The notes: generated from the sequence alone by a model not told the origin. 64,000 bases of DNA from Caballeronia sordidicola (GCF_000729995.1 NZ_JNFG01000009.1:244250-308249); one strand, 5' to 3'; shown: positions 27,647 to 37,269, counted from the first letter of the stretch. Translations and numbers: made by a program.

Positions 27647-28894
27647 ATGGAAATTCCACGTGGGGGACATTGGCGCAACTGGGTCGGAAACCAGTCATTC
27701 GTTGCGAGGCACATGGCCGCGCCCAGCTCGGAAGAGGAACTCGCGGCGCTGATGAAAGAAGCAACGGGTCAGGGGCTTGGCGTACGATGCGCCGGGTCGG
27801 GACACTCATTCACGCCCATCGTGGCGACAAGTGGAATGCTGCTGTCGCTCAAGGATTACCAGGGTGTTCTGCACGTCGACCGGGGGGCGAACCGGGTGAC
27901 CGTCGCCGCCGGCACGAAAATCAACGCGATTACTCAGCACCTGAAGCAAGCCGGATTCTCGCTGAGTAACCAAGGCGATATCGACTCGCAAGCAATCGCG
28001 GGAGCGCTGGCGACCGGTACTCACGGAACGGGAACAACGCTCGGCAATCTCTCGTCCCAAGTGGTTGGTATGCGCATCGTTCGTCCCAATGGCAGCATTC
28101 TCGAGGTGAGCGACAAAACCGATGCTGACTTGTTGCACGCGACGCAGGTCAATCTTGGTCTATTCGGCGTAGTGTCACAAATTACGCTGCAGGTCATGGA
28201 CTCCTACAACTTGCACGAGCGCATTTGGCGGGAGGATTTCGATGCATGCATGGAAATGCATGATGAGTTGGCAGTCAGGCATCGGCATTTCAGTTTTTTC
28301 TGGTGCCCGAAGTCCGAGAGTCGGCATCTCTACTGTCTTCCGGACACATCTCAGGCGTCAAATTCCGCGAAAGACTATGACGTTTGCGAAGTCAAAGTTA
28401 TGGATATAACGTCCGAAACGCAGCCGTCTGAGTCACCCTTCGAAAAAATCGCCTACAGCTCCGAAGTCTACCCCATCGAGTATGTGCCCAATTTCCACGA
28501 ACTCGAATATGCGGTGCCGGCCTCATACGGGAAGCAGGCACTTCGTGAAATCCGGGAGCTTATGCTTACAAAGCACACGGACTGCATCTTCCCAGTCGAG
28601 TATCGCTTCACTGCCGCTGACCTCGCCTGGATAAGTCCCTTCTACGAACAGGACAGCGTCACTATCTCCTGCTCTGGCGGCCCGAACGGCGTCGACTACT
28701 GGCCGTTCCTTCGCGATGTCGACGACATACTCCGACGCTACGGCTCGCGGCCGCACTGGGGGAAATTGCATTTCACGAACCGAGACGATGTCGACCGGCT
28801 GTTTCCAAAGGCCGCCGCATTCCGGGAGCTACGGCGAAGCGTTGACCCTGAAGGGTTTTTCCTGAATGACCATCTCAGGACACTGTTTAGCTGA
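27647..28894 (+). CDS. FAD-dependent aldonolactone oxidase-like protein
   Basis: 415 aa from the ATG at 27647, which has GGGAG eight bases upstream; an in-frame TTG at 27632 is less likely. An N-terminal FAD-binding (PCMH-type) domain includes RNWVGNQ and CAGSGHSFTP, where the His is the usual site of covalent FAD, and GALATGTHGTG. The C-terminal ALO domain carries the conserved HWGK (PHWGKLHF) near residue 370. The family oxidises aldono-1,4-lactones or sugar alcohols with oxygen. No signal peptide is seen. It stands alone between a recombinase remnant and a cold-shock gene. Confidence 0.9.
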   Translation: MEIPRGGHWRNWVGNQSFVARHMAAPSSEEELAALMKEATGQGLGVRCAGSGHSFTPIVATSGMLLSLKDYQGVLHVDRGANRVTVAAGTKINAITQHLKQAGFSLSNQGDIDSQAIAGALATGTHGTGTTLGNLSSQVVGMRIVRPNGSILEVSDKTDADLLHATQVNLGLFGVVSQITLQVMDSYNLHERIWREDFDACMEMHDELAVRHRHFSFFWCPKSESRHLYCLPDTSQASNSAKDYDVCEVKVMDITSETQPSESPFEKIAYSSEVYPIEYVPNFHELEYAVPASYGKQALREIRELMLTKHTDCIFPVEYRFTAADLAWISPFYEQDSVTISCSGGPNGVDYWPFLRDVDDILRRYGSRPHWGKLHFTNRDDVDRLFPKAAAFRELRRSVDPEGFFLNDHLRTLFS

Positions 28895-28991
28895 GCGGCT
28901 CTTAGTCAATCCAATCCTGACCATTGGTTCAAAATGATATCGGCGCGCACACAGTTGTGCGCTGTTGGTTCGATGACAGTTGTCAAACAAC

Positions 28992-29017
28992 GAATGGCCC
29001 GCATCTGCGGGCCATTC
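28992..29017. terminator. Strong hairpin between convergent oxidase and cold-shock genes
   Basis: A perfect 12-bp stem (GAATGGCCCGCA / TGCGGGCCATTC) with a 2-base loop lies 97 bases after the oxidase stop and 28 bases after the cold-shock gene stop. It probably terminates both convergent transcripts, though the T-runs are short. Confidence 0.7.
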
Positions 29018-29045
29018 TTCATGCAATCAAGGGTGCTGCAACGCG

Positions 29046-29249
29046 TTACAGCGGTGTGATTTTCGAGGCTTGCTTACCCTTCGCGCCTTGCGTTACTTCA
29101 AACGATACCTTCTGATTTTCCTGCAGCGATTTAAAGCCGCTGCCTTGAATCTCAGAAAAATGCGCGAACAAGTCTTCGCCGCCGGCATCCGGCGTGATGA
29201 ATCCAAATCCCTTCGCATCGTTAAACCACTTCACAGGCCCTGTTGCCAT
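29046..29249 (-). CDS. Cold-shock protein, CspA family
   Basis: 67 aa, the standard length. RNP1 (KGFGFI) and RNP2 (LFAHF) RNA-binding motifs are intact and the start [21 protein letters not shown] is typical. It binds single-stranded RNA/DNA as a chaperone. The long 5' region (29250 onward) could carry a structured cold-shock leader, as is common for this family. Confidence 0.97.
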   Translation of the reverse strand: MATGPVKWFNDAKGFGFITPDAGGEDLFAHFSEIQGSGFKSLQENQKVSFEVTQGAKGKQASKITPL

Positions 29250-29851
29250 TCTCGGAATCCTTTGAATCGGGTTAGTCGTAAAGGCGCGCGAGCCAACTAG
29301 ACTTCTGCGCCGGCATCAGGGGTCCACCACGTTGCCCAGACTTTCACACATTGCGTCCTCCCATTCTAGCCATCGACGAAATCAATCGCTGCGCGTGCGA
29401 CAACCGGCAGAACTAGATGCTCCCGCCGTATCTCAGCCGCTCCGGTGTGAATGCGCCAACCCCTATGCCAAGGCGACGTGCGTTTGCTTCTTCCGAGTAC
29501 ACCGGTTCCTTGTTGGTCGTAAGTGTGATAACCGTTCGACCTCCTCCGGAACGCATCCACCAGCCGATTCAGCGGCCACACCTAACGCGATCGATTGCCC
29601 TAGCGCCGGTCGTCACCGTGTCGCCGATCAGCGCTGTGTGAGAACGGCACGACAACATCACGACCTCTAACGGATAGCCAACGTATGGACGTTCACGACC
29701 ATTTGAAGCAAAGGCACCCTGACTTGCATCCTCGGAACTTCATGTGACTCTGGATTGTCCTCGCGCAGCAGCATGCGCACGGAAGGCTGTCGGATGGCAT
29801 CCCTAGGTTCTGTCCGGCTGATGAACAACCATAACCAGATGGGGTGACTCA
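29250..29851. other. Gene-poor spacer after cold-shock gene
   Basis: 602 bases. The part next to the cold-shock gene should hold its promoter and 5' untranslated leader. Beyond that I see no coding sequence with family resemblance. Confidence 0.4.
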
Positions 29852-30235
29852 ATGTGCAACAAAGATTCTAAGGAATCCATTCTGGCAGAGATCGCGGTCG
29901 CGTCGGTCGGTACCGTCGCCGAATCCGAGCACACAACTTCACGTCGTTTCGCTCATTCCGATCCGACGGAAGACGGTGTTGGACCGATGAGCATCGTGAC
30001 GCCAGGGCATAGGCTCCTCGCAGCGGACCAACTTGCAGAGGTCGCCGAATTGACCATGCTGAATACAACAGATGCCGTGATACCAGGCGTCGACTGCACG
30101 CCCAGCGAAAACAAAGGAATCACGACCGGTCGCCGTGAATGCACGTTCGTCGGTGCAGGTGCCGATCTTTCGCGGATGCCTCAGGACTTGCGGGCTTTGC
30201 GGGAAGAACAGCGCCGCGGCATCCCGCCACGCTAG
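29852..30235 (+). CDS. Possible small protein of unknown function
   Basis: 127-codon frame starting MCNKDSKESILAEIA. The composition is balanced and soluble, with an Arg-rich tail (LRALREEQRRGIPPR). I recognise no family and the upstream GGTGA is a weak ribosome-binding site. It precedes the AAA+ module on the same strand. It may be a chance frame. Confidence 0.3.
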   Translation: MCNKDSKESILAEIAVASVGTVAESEHTTSRRFAHSDPTEDGVGPMSIVTPGHRLLAADQLAEVAELTMLNTTDAVIPGVDCTPSENKGITTGRRECTFVGAGADLSRMPQDLRALREEQRRGIPPR

Positions 30236-30497
30236 CTCCTACACCAGCAGGTTCGGACGTCGCCTCCATAACGCATCCGTAAGCGGCCTTCCGTTCCCAA
30301 AAGCTGTTTGCTCCAGTGACCCAACTTATACAAGGACACCCCCATGGGCAACCCCCAAAAGAACCTCTGGCATGTCTTCATTGAGGAATGCCAATTATGC
30401 CTCGTCGATATATGCACGCCTCTCATCGTCGTCGCACGGTGGGTACGGCGCCATATCGGCAAGTGAAACGTAAAAGCTACAAGCACGGAGATCCTAG

Positions 30498-30892
30498 ATG
30501 AAAACCACACGCTTTACTGCAGCCAATGTTTGCGAGGTTATCAAGGTAGTGACCGACTTGGGCGTCACTGGCTACATCGACGCAAGCATCCCGCCCGAAG
30601 CGATTGCAACTTGGTACCGACGCCTGAGCGCCGACCTTAGGCGACCCATTGCACACTCGCGGCGCTTGCTGCGGCAAAACCAGCGTCGCACGACCCGGCC
30701 GATGCGCAAACGTACGCGCCGTCGGCGCCCGGGGCCGAGTCTGTGGCTCCCGAGACGAGGGCGCCCGCTCATCGTGCTTCGCTGATCCACATCAACTTGC
30801 TTTCCCGCGGGATCACGGGAACCTGGATCTGTCGGTCCCGTCATGACGAGCCGTCGCGACGGGACCGACAGATCCAGTTCACTGACTAACGG
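30498..30892 (+). pseudogene. Possible frameshifted small gene upstream of the AAA+ module
   Basis: The frame from the ATG at 30498 starts plausibly (MKTTRFTAANVCEVIKVVTD, then YIDASIPPEAIATWYRRLSAD) but becomes an Arg-rich run typical of a wrong frame after about residue 48. A neighbouring frame continues with a normal-looking Ala/Pro-rich stretch (LAALAAAKPASHDPADAQ, APSAPGAESVAPETRAP) and runs through the inverted repeat to a stop near 30892. I infer a one-base shift near 30640, either a decayed gene or programmed frameshifting. Confidence 0.35.
30823..30877. repeat. Perfect 20-bp inverted repeat before the AAA+ module
   Basis: CTGGATCTGTCGGTCCCGTC at 30823-30842 is exactly reverse-complemented at 30858-30877, with a 15-base loop that itself contains GACG/CGTC. 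It ends 23 bases before the first gene of the module. No T-run follows. It could be an operator, an attenuator or a recombination site. Confidence 0.85.
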
Positions 30893-30900
30893 AGTTCCAG

Positions 30901-31263
30901 ATGTTCAACGATCAACAGCAAACGCCACTGTTTTCCTTCATCCACCCGGACCACGCGTGCCTTCCCCGTCTCGTCAGGGCGTTTTGCAACACCGTCGCCA
31001 CATTGGTGTTCTTCACCCCGGTTTTCATGGCCTGTACTTCGTGCCTTGGAATCGTGCTGGGGCTCGCTGGCCTACAGGAAACCTACCCAGCACTGGCGCG
31101 GGGGATTGCCCTCGGGGCAATCGACATGATCAAGGGCGGCACCATTGCGTTCACGGCCCTACTGCTCACCGTCGCCCTCTTCGAACGCGAGCAACTCGCT
31201 CAGCTCATCCGCGACGACCTGTATCAAATGATCGAGGACGAGATCATGCCCCGATATCGCTAA
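30901..31263 (+). CDS. Small membrane protein of unknown function, AAA+ module
   Basis: 120 aa; GGAG lies 8-10 bases before the ATG. Two hydrophobic segments (about residues 27-55, VATLVFFTPVFMACTSCLGIVLGLA, and 66-90, GAIDMIKGGTIAFTALLLTVALF) suggest an inner-membrane protein with a charged C-terminal tail (REQLAQLIRDDLYQMIEDE). I do not recognise a family. It lies 65 bp upstream of the membrane-anchored AAA+ ATPase on the same strand and is probably its partner. Confidence 0.75.
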   Translation: MFNDQQQTPLFSFIHPDHACLPRLVRAFCNTVATLVFFTPVFMACTSCLGIVLGLAGLQETYPALARGIALGAIDMIKGGTIAFTALLLTVALFEREQLAQLIRDDLYQMIEDEIMPRYR

Positions 31264-31328
31264 GCGTGCCGCTTGTATCAACACCTCCATCCCTTTGCCA
31301 TTGCCCCTTGCCTGCACGGAGAATCACC

Positions 31329-33242
31329 ATGAAGGATGCCATCGTATTCACTGCCCGCCTGCTCCCTCCGATCCTGACCGGCACCCTCGCGGGTGCCGGC
31401 ATCAGGTCGGTTCTTCACCTCCATGACAGGTACTGGCTGCTCGCGATGTTGGTCTGCGCGGGCCTGGCGCTCGTACTTCACCATTTTGTTCGCGCGGCCC
31501 GATGGCTGATGATGACCGGGACCGTTGCCATGCTGGCGCTTGCGATTGGTCAGTATTCTGTGCTGTGTGCCGCTCTGCTCGGCGTCGGAATCTTATTGTG
31601 GCTGGCATTGCGTGCCCAGCATGGATACCGCAAGACTAGACAACCCACCCAGCGCCCCGTACAACAGCCCGCCCCACGCTCAGGGGCGCAAAACGCACCC
31701 GGCCAAGAGACGCCTCAGCGGGCGTACTCTCTGGACGACCGCGTACTGCGTGCCCGGTTCGCCTTTGACGCTATCACCGGCATGGCTGACACAAAGGGCC
31801 GGCTGCTCAATGCGGCGCGTGCAATCCTCACCAACCCCGCGCAGGCGAGAAATGGCATCCTGCTCTCCGGCGAACCTGGCAACGGTAAAACGATGTTTGC
31901 TGAAGCACTCGCCGGCGAGTTGCGAATCCCCTTCTTCTCGATCTCCTACCAGGACATCGCCTCAAAGTGGGTCAATGAAACGCCGGAGCGCGTGAAGGCG
32001 GCCTTTGCGCAGGCCACACGGTTGGGCCAGGCTGTTTTCCTGATTGATGAAATCGATGGTTTTATCAAATCACGCACCGATTCTCACCACATGGATCGCG
32101 ATCTGACGAACACGATGCTCACCGAGATCGTTCGCCTGCGTGGCACCCGCATTATCCTGGTCGCGGCCACCAACGATCTCGACTGGCTCGACGGGGCCGC
32201 TGTGCGCGAAGGTCGTTTCGACTTCAAGATCGAGGTGCCACCGCCTGACGCACCGGCACGTGAAGCGCTGCTTTCCCGTACCGTCTTCAACGCGCTCGGA
32301 CCCAACGCCCTCAGCGTACCGACGCTCAAAAGTCTCGCGGCTCGCTGGGAGGGGTTCAGTGCGGCGCGTCTGATGGCCTTTGGACCTCAGCTCGCCGACA
32401 TGCGGCAAGGGGGCGCATTCAGTGGGGTCGTTTCGTTCGATATCGCGATGCGGGCCATGCGTCTCATCCAGGGATCGAAGGGGCACATGCCGGAGAAGGT
32501 CAAGACGATCGAGGAAATCATCATGCCGGACGCATCTCGTCAAGATCTGCGCGATCTTGCGTTCAAACTTCAGCACGTTTTCAACCTCGAAAAGCTGGGT
32601 GGAGACCTGCCACGGGGCCTGCTCTTTTACGGGCCACCAGGTACAGGCAAGACGCAAGCCGCTATGTCTCTCGCGGCAGCCAGCGGTTACGCATTTCTGA
32701 AAACGACAGGAGCGGAACTGCTCTCCAATCCATCATCATGGGACAAGTTTATTCGGAATGCGAATAATCTTAGACCGGTTATCGTGTTCATCGACGAGGC
32801 AGATGACGTGCTTTGCGACCGACGTATGTCAGGTGTGAGCGCTGCGACTAACAAGATCCTCACCACCATCGACGGCGTTGATGGTCGCGTGCGGGACGTG
32901 CTGTACATCGCCGCGACGAATCACCCGGACTCACTCGACAGCGCCGCGATTCGAGGCGGCAGGTTCGAGCAAAAAATTCGCTTTGATGTTCCAAGCGATG
33001 AGGCGCTCGCGACGTATGTACGCACGAAACTCCGGTCGCTCGCAGGCTGCGCATTTGGGGTTTCGCGCCATACAACGGAATACCTCGTGTCGGAACTTCT
33101 TGGACGCACGATAGCTGACGCAGACTCTGTGCTACAGCGTGTGATAGATAGTGCGGCGCTCAGGCATTTGCGTGAAGGTACCAGGACTATCACCATGGTC
33201 GATATGCGTTCTGCGTTGCGTAGTACGCTCAATGATGATTAG
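31329..33242 (+). CDS. Membrane-anchored tandem AAA+ ATPase
   Basis: 637 aa from the ATG at 31329 with GGAG upstream; the frame is open 162 codons earlier but that part overlaps the previous gene and looks non-coding. Residues 1-96 hold several hydrophobic helices, 100-135 are a Pro/Gln linker, and two AAA+ domains follow. Domain 1: Walker A GEPGNGKT (181-188), Walker B VFLIDEID, Arg finger in REGRF. Domain 2: Walker A GPPGTGKT (435-442), Walker B VIVFIDEAD, Arg finger in RGGRF. The layout recalls Cdc48/p97 unfoldases, but membrane-tethered. There is no HExxH motif, so it is not FtsH. A remodelling role at the membrane is inferred. Confidence 0.88.
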   Translation: MKDAIVFTARLLPPILTGTLAGAGIRSVLHLHDRYWLLAMLVCAGLALVLHHFVRAARWLMMTGTVAMLALAIGQYSVLCAALLGVGILLWLALRAQHGYRKTRQPTQRPVQQPAPRSGAQNAPGQETPQRAYSLDDRVLRARFAFDAITGMADTKGRLLNAARAILTNPAQARNGILLSGEPGNGKTMFAEALAGELRIPFFSISYQDIASKWVNETPERVKAAFAQATRLGQAVFLIDEIDGFIKSRTDSHHMDRDLTNTMLTEIVRLRGTRIILVAATNDLDWLDGAAVREGRFDFKIEVPPPDAPAREALLSRTVFNALGPNALSVPTLKSLAARWEGFSAARLMAFGPQLADMRQGGAFSGVVSFDIAMRAMRLIQGSKGHMPEKVKTIEEIIMPDASRQDLRDLAFKLQHVFNLEKLGGDLPRGLLFYGPPGTGKTQAAMSLAAASGYAFLKTTGAELLSNPSSWDKFIRNANNLRPVIVFIDEADDVLCDRRMSGVSAATNKILTTIDGVDGRVRDVLYIAATNHPDSLDSAAIRGGRFEQKIRFDVPSDEALATYVRTKLRSLAGCAFGVSRHTTEYLVSELLGRTIADADSVLQRVIDSAALRHLREGTRTITMVDMRSALRSTLNDD

Positions 33243-33540
33243 CCATGCCTGGGTATTCTCTTGCTCGTCCAGGCCTAATCCGGAGTACGAGCTACTTCCG
33301 GACGAGCAGTCACTCGAATCACGGCAATTGATGCTGGGGTTAGTGGTGGAATGGACAGTCAATTCGCCGGAGACAGCGGCGTCGGCAATCAGCACAGTGA
33401 CCCGAGCGATTAGCGATCTGCTCAGTGCTTGCCGATACCACGACGTGATCGGAGAATGCGCGTTACTTCGTCGTACATCACGCATGGCTCGCCGGACAAT
33501 GACTCGGAATATCGTCGAGGTTCCTGTTGCGCCGGGCTAG
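33232..33540 (+). CDS. Small protein coupled to the AAA+ ATPase gene
   Basis: 102 aa from ATG codons at 33232/33235, which overlap the end of the ATPase gene and imply translational coupling. EYELLPDEQSLESRQLMLG and SAISTVTRAISDLLSACRY suggest an amphipathic helical protein, without membrane segments or signal peptide. No family recognised. Probably the third member of the AAA+ module, for example an adaptor. Confidence 0.6.
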   Translation: MMISHAWVFSCSSRPNPEYELLPDEQSLESRQLMLGLVVEWTVNSPETAASAISTVTRAISDLLSACRYHDVIGECALLRRTSRMARRTMTRNIVEVPVAPG

Positions 33541-34332
33541 CAGGGTGCCGAAACGCGCGGTGCGAAGCCCGAGCCGCACTCGTCTCATCGCGGTTGGATT
33601 GGTTTGAATTATTAATCGCCGCCGGTGCTCCATCGACATCTCACCAATGCATTCCAGCTCGCATCAAACTGGAATGCCAGCACGTTGCGTGGTTGATGGA
33701 CCCAGCCCGAAGACCGTGCCCGTGCCCGTGCCCGCGATATAACAATCTCGTGTTTCTCTTCGCACGATTGCATGCGACAGTGCCCTCGCGATCATTGCCG
33801 GTCAACCGCACGAACTAAGGTGCGACCACTCTTGTGTCACATATGGAAGGCGACTACGGTCAGTATCGGTCGCGTTCGAGCTTACCAATACTCAAGCTGA
33901 TCTCGCCCCGAGCATCACAGCATTGATCGTCGTGCCGTGTGGTTTCGCGCCGCAAGACCTTGTGCACATTGTCAACCTGCCTCTTTAAGTCGAATGCGCG
34001 CATACCCGATTTACGGGAACGTGACTGATGTAGTTGAGCCACACAGACTCGGACCAAACAATAAGCGCCAAATTGTTTTGCCGCCTCTGCGACTTGCCAC
34101 GTCAGGCTGGAACGCTTTGGTTGATGGTTACCGGAACGCTGGCAGCGCGCGGCCGACTTGCAACGAACGCTTGCCATCGCAGAATTAAATCAACCGCTGG
34201 CCGCACAATCTTTACTGGATGCCCAACCGCAGGCGCCCGCGCTCTGTAGAGGTTGGCCACATCGGGATTCCGTGCGGCTGCGCACAGCGCATCCGTGCCG
34301 TCCAGTGTCGCAATAGAGAAGAGCAAGGATCT
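33541..34332. other. Gene-poor spacer before diguanylate cyclase
   Basis: 792 bases without a supported gene. It contains a short perfect tandem repeat, CGTGCC three times at about 33715-33732. The region immediately upstream of 34333 must hold the promoter of the cyclase gene. Confidence 0.4.
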
Positions 34333-35439
34333 ATGAGAATCTCGAAGATAAAATCAAGGATGTTCGGCGCTCATCAAACGAGCGAGCACGTGCATGGACC
34401 GTTTCAATTTGGCCGCCGTTCGTATCGCGAGTTGGAGAGGGAACAGGCAACCAGACGCGTGATGTTGGGCACCGTTGTCCTCGTCATCTGGCCAATGTGC
34501 GCAGGGACGATTCGACCAGAGCCAAACATTGATGCGTTTCTCGTGGTGCTGCTCTACGTAGTCTATGGCGCCGCCAGCTGGCTGGCTGTTGACCTGGTAA
34601 GCCGGTCGTTGCGTGCTCGACTCGCCGTTACTACGCTCCTCGACCAGGCGCTGGTTATATGGCTGCTTGCCGCCGCGCCACTTTCCCTCCCAATGATGTG
34701 GGTAGTGTTTTGGTTTCTGATCGACTCGGGATGCCGTTTCGGCAAATCGACGCTGACACTATCCTGTGCCTCCGCCGTCAGCGGAATACTCTTTCTGGCT
34801 CTGCTGAGTCCTTGGTGGATCGAGAACCGACCAGTAGCATTGGGACTCGCGCTCAGCGTAATGGCGACTTCGTTTTACTTGGGTTTGCTGGGCGAGCGCC
34901 TCGGCCGTGTCATCGAACAACTCACCCACCAGGCCGGTACCGATCCTCTTACGGGCCTATGTAACCGCTTCGCGTTGTACGAAAGGCTCGAACAAGCCAT
35001 CCTGGCAACATCGACTTCTCCGACATCTGCGCTCATGTTGATCGACCTCGACGGCTTTAAAGTGGTCAACGATAGCTATGGTCATGCTGTGGGTGACGTG
35101 CTGCTTCAGACATTCGCAGGCCTGCTCGAATCACGCATGCGCAAGGTCGATACCGTCGCCCGACTGGGCGGCGATGAATTCGTTGTGCTTGCTCGCGATA
35201 TACAAGACAAAAACGCCGTACTCGCGATTGCTGGCGCCGTTCATTCGGCGCTCGCCGACATGACATCGATACAAGGTCACACGGTGAACGTGTCGGCAAG
35301 TATCGGTGCCTGCATGGTATCCGCCCCCACGGATATTGCAGCGCTGTTGGGCACTGCGGACCGCGCCATGTACCGGGCGAAAACGCTCGGCGCGGGGCGC
35401 ACGGTTTTCAGCGACGAGAATCATTTCGGGAAGAGCTAA
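34333..35439 (+). CDS. Membrane-bound diguanylate cyclase (GGDEF)
   Basis: 368 aa from the ATG at 34333, preceded by AAGGA. Five to six hydrophobic helices (about 44-190) form an integral-membrane sensor of the MASE type, followed by a GGDEF domain with DPLTGLCNR (204-212), LIDLDGFKVVND and an intact active site GGDEF (279-283). The product-inhibition I-site RxxD (Arg270, Asp273) lies five residues upstream. It should make cyclic di-GMP and be feedback-inhibited. No EAL domain is present. It stands alone, so its signal is unknown. Confidence 0.93.
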   Translation: MRISKIKSRMFGAHQTSEHVHGPFQFGRRSYRELEREQATRRVMLGTVVLVIWPMCAGTIRPEPNIDAFLVVLLYVVYGAASWLAVDLVSRSLRARLAVTTLLDQALVIWLLAAAPLSLPMMWVVFWFLIDSGCRFGKSTLTLSCASAVSGILFLALLSPWWIENRPVALGLALSVMATSFYLGLLGERLGRVIEQLTHQAGTDPLTGLCNRFALYERLEQAILATSTSPTSALMLIDLDGFKVVNDSYGHAVGDVLLQTFAGLLESRMRKVDTVARLGGDEFVVLARDIQDKNAVLAIAGAVHSALADMTSIQGHTVNVSASIGACMVSAPTDIAALLGTADRAMYRAKTLGAGRTVFSDENHFGKS

Positions 35440-36396
35440 GTGTCTCCCTCTACCGAGCCAACGATCAATCATAGCGATCTAGAAAACGCTTGCGCAATGG
35501 CCCGGTGCTTTCCGCCGCAATGCCGCGGTAACTTGGTACTGCAAGACCAAGAGTAGGGAGTACCCCTGCTTGGTCAGGCAATCCGTTGCTCGGTGTCTTG
35601 ACTGGTTCAAATCTAAGCGCGACCCACGAAATGTTTGTCGCTGATCTTCCGCGTCAAGCGCGGACAGTTCCTTGTTTTCCACCATACCGCCGAATTTCCC
35701 GAGGGCTGTGTAGCAATGGCAATGCTCGTGAATCACGCGGGCATTTTCGAGATCACTATGGCATGGCAGAGCTCGGTTTTATCAGGCTGCCGCTTTCTTC
35801 TCCCCCACATCAGCCGAGGCTCTTTGCGAGGTGAACACGCGGGCTACTCGAGGACGGTACTACGCTGCCTTTCTTGGAGTTCTTTTAACTGCATCCAACC
35901 CCAGGAAAGGGAATGCCGATTCGGATTCTGCTCACACCCCTTTTAGGACTCTGATGCGATGGACAACCTTTCCATGTTGACATACTCCTGTGCCAAAGAC
36001 AGGGAGTCGCCGATCAAATCAGAGCCATTGCAATGGCGATAAGCGCCGGTATCACCATTGCACTTGGATGCATCCGTAACAAAGATCTGATGCGATGGTG
36101 GCGACAGAGGGAACCATCTGCCAACTAATAATAAGGCGGAGCGCCGGGTATTGCGTGGATAACTGCGTTTGATTCAACTCGCGCGATTTTAGGCTACCGG
36201 CTCCGTGATCGGCCCGGGGTGAGTTCGACTTCCTGGACGCGAATGGGCCGGACGGTTAGTTGCATATGTCGCAAGCGACCCATTATTTTAGTTTCTAGGC
36301 ACACCGTTTGACGTTGCCGCGCACATGAGCACGTGAACTTTTCAACGCGCACCGGCGCAGTCAAGATGGGTGCGCTTCACGTTTCTCTCCCGCGGT
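35440..36396. other. Gene-free stretch after diguanylate cyclase
   Basis: 957 bases. Several short frames exist on both strands, none with a family resemblance or a good ribosome-binding site. The stretch may be decayed sequence. No terminator hairpin with a T-run was recognised. Confidence 0.4.
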
Positions 36397-36861
36397 TTAG
36401 CGCATCCCGGGCAATCCATCCATGAACTGGAGTGTCGCGTAGTCTTGCACTAGTTTTTCGAAACTGCGGACGACATCCGCTTCCATTTCCCGCAAGCCCT
36501 TCTCCCCATGTAAATTAGATTTGCCCGTCGCGTTGAATCGGCGATTGAAATAGGCGCTCACCTCATCAATTTTTTCAGGGCTGTCCGAGTCGGTATAGAG
36601 GACAGATCGGGGCGACGCGGCATCGTAGAACAGGTTGTACTTCCACTTGGGTACGAACGAGACAGGCTTCGACTCAGTGATTAAAAACGAGCCGATGAGT
36701 CGTAGCCGATCTTTCTTCCCCTTCGGGGTCACAAACGTCCATACCTTGCGAGGAAGGCGTTCCCTCAGTTGTTCAAGCAGGGCTCCGTCAGACCCGAGCG
36801 TACCGATGCGACCCTCCTTCATATCGAGCGCGAAGTCTCTCCAGTGATAGAAAATATCCAC
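36397..36861 (-). CDS. Protein of unknown function
   Basis: 154 aa from a GTG at 36861 with a strong AGGAGAG ribosome-binding site five bases upstream, good evidence for translation. The protein is basic and aromatic (MDIFYHWRDFALDMKEGRIG, WTFVTPKGKKDRLRLIGSFLI, FVPKWKYNLFYDA). No signal peptide or membrane segment. Not recognised. Confidence 0.65.
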   Translation of the reverse strand: MDIFYHWRDFALDMKEGRIGTLGSDGALLEQLRERLPRKVWTFVTPKGKKDRLRLIGSFLITESKPVSFVPKWKYNLFYDAASPRSVLYTDSDSPEKIDEVSAYFNRRFNATGKSNLHGEKGLREMEADVVRSFEKLVQDYATLQFMDGLPGMR

Positions 36862-37003
36862 GTCTCTCCTAGCTGTTAATCAATGCGATGCAGGGTCTCC
36901 CCCGGGGAAATCCGACGGAGAATTTTCCAACCCATTCTAACGCCCGCGACAACACTCGTTTCGCATACCTGCCTCGGCAGACAACAGATGCTCTTCTTCG
37001 CCC

Positions 37004-37258
37004 TCACCTATTGCCGTCGTCGATGACAAGAGCCAAGGCTAACCGGGCATCTTCGAGCTCCTGGACTGCGGCCGTTAGACGTGCAAGCTCCAGCGCGGAA
37101 GCTTGTCGCTCTCCTACGGCGGTGAGGCGCGCCTCTATCGCAGCAGACGCGGCTTGCACTTCGCGGGCGGCCTCGGCCACTCTTGCCATCGCCGCTGCTT
37201 CGCGAGGATTTGAATTCCCAGCTTTCATGTTTGCATTGTGGATTGCATTGCCGCGCAT
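37004..37258 (-). CDS. Small coiled-coil protein of unknown function
   Basis: 84 aa from the ATG at 37258; the GTG one codon earlier is an alternative. Ala/Glu/Arg-rich with heptad-like spacing (EAAREVQAASAAIEARLTAV, LARLTAAVQELEDARLAL), suggesting one long coiled coil. It starts 12 bases after the stop of the DUF1488-like gene, so the two are probably co-transcribed. Confidence 0.6.
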   Translation of the reverse strand: MRGNAIHNANMKAGNSNPREAAAMARVAEAAREVQAASAAIEARLTAVGERQASALELARLTAAVQELEDARLALALVIDDGNR

Positions 37259-37269
37259 CACCGTCTCGC

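Noticed and set aside
30843..31328. N-terminal extension of the AAA+ ATPase frame
   Set aside because: It overlaps the membrane-protein gene and half of the inverted repeat, is Arg/Pro-rich, and the internal ATG at 31329 has a good ribosome-binding site.
31329..33242. AAA+ ATPase as an FtsH-type protease
   Set aside because: There are two AAA+ domains and no HExxH zinc-protease motif.
33715..33732. Short tandem repeat (CGTGCC three times) as CRISPR or regulatory array
   Set aside because: Too short and without spacers; no Cas gene anywhere in the window.
33860..34177. 105-codon minus-strand frame
   Set aside because: No recognisable family, no convincing ribosome-binding site and wrong-frame composition.
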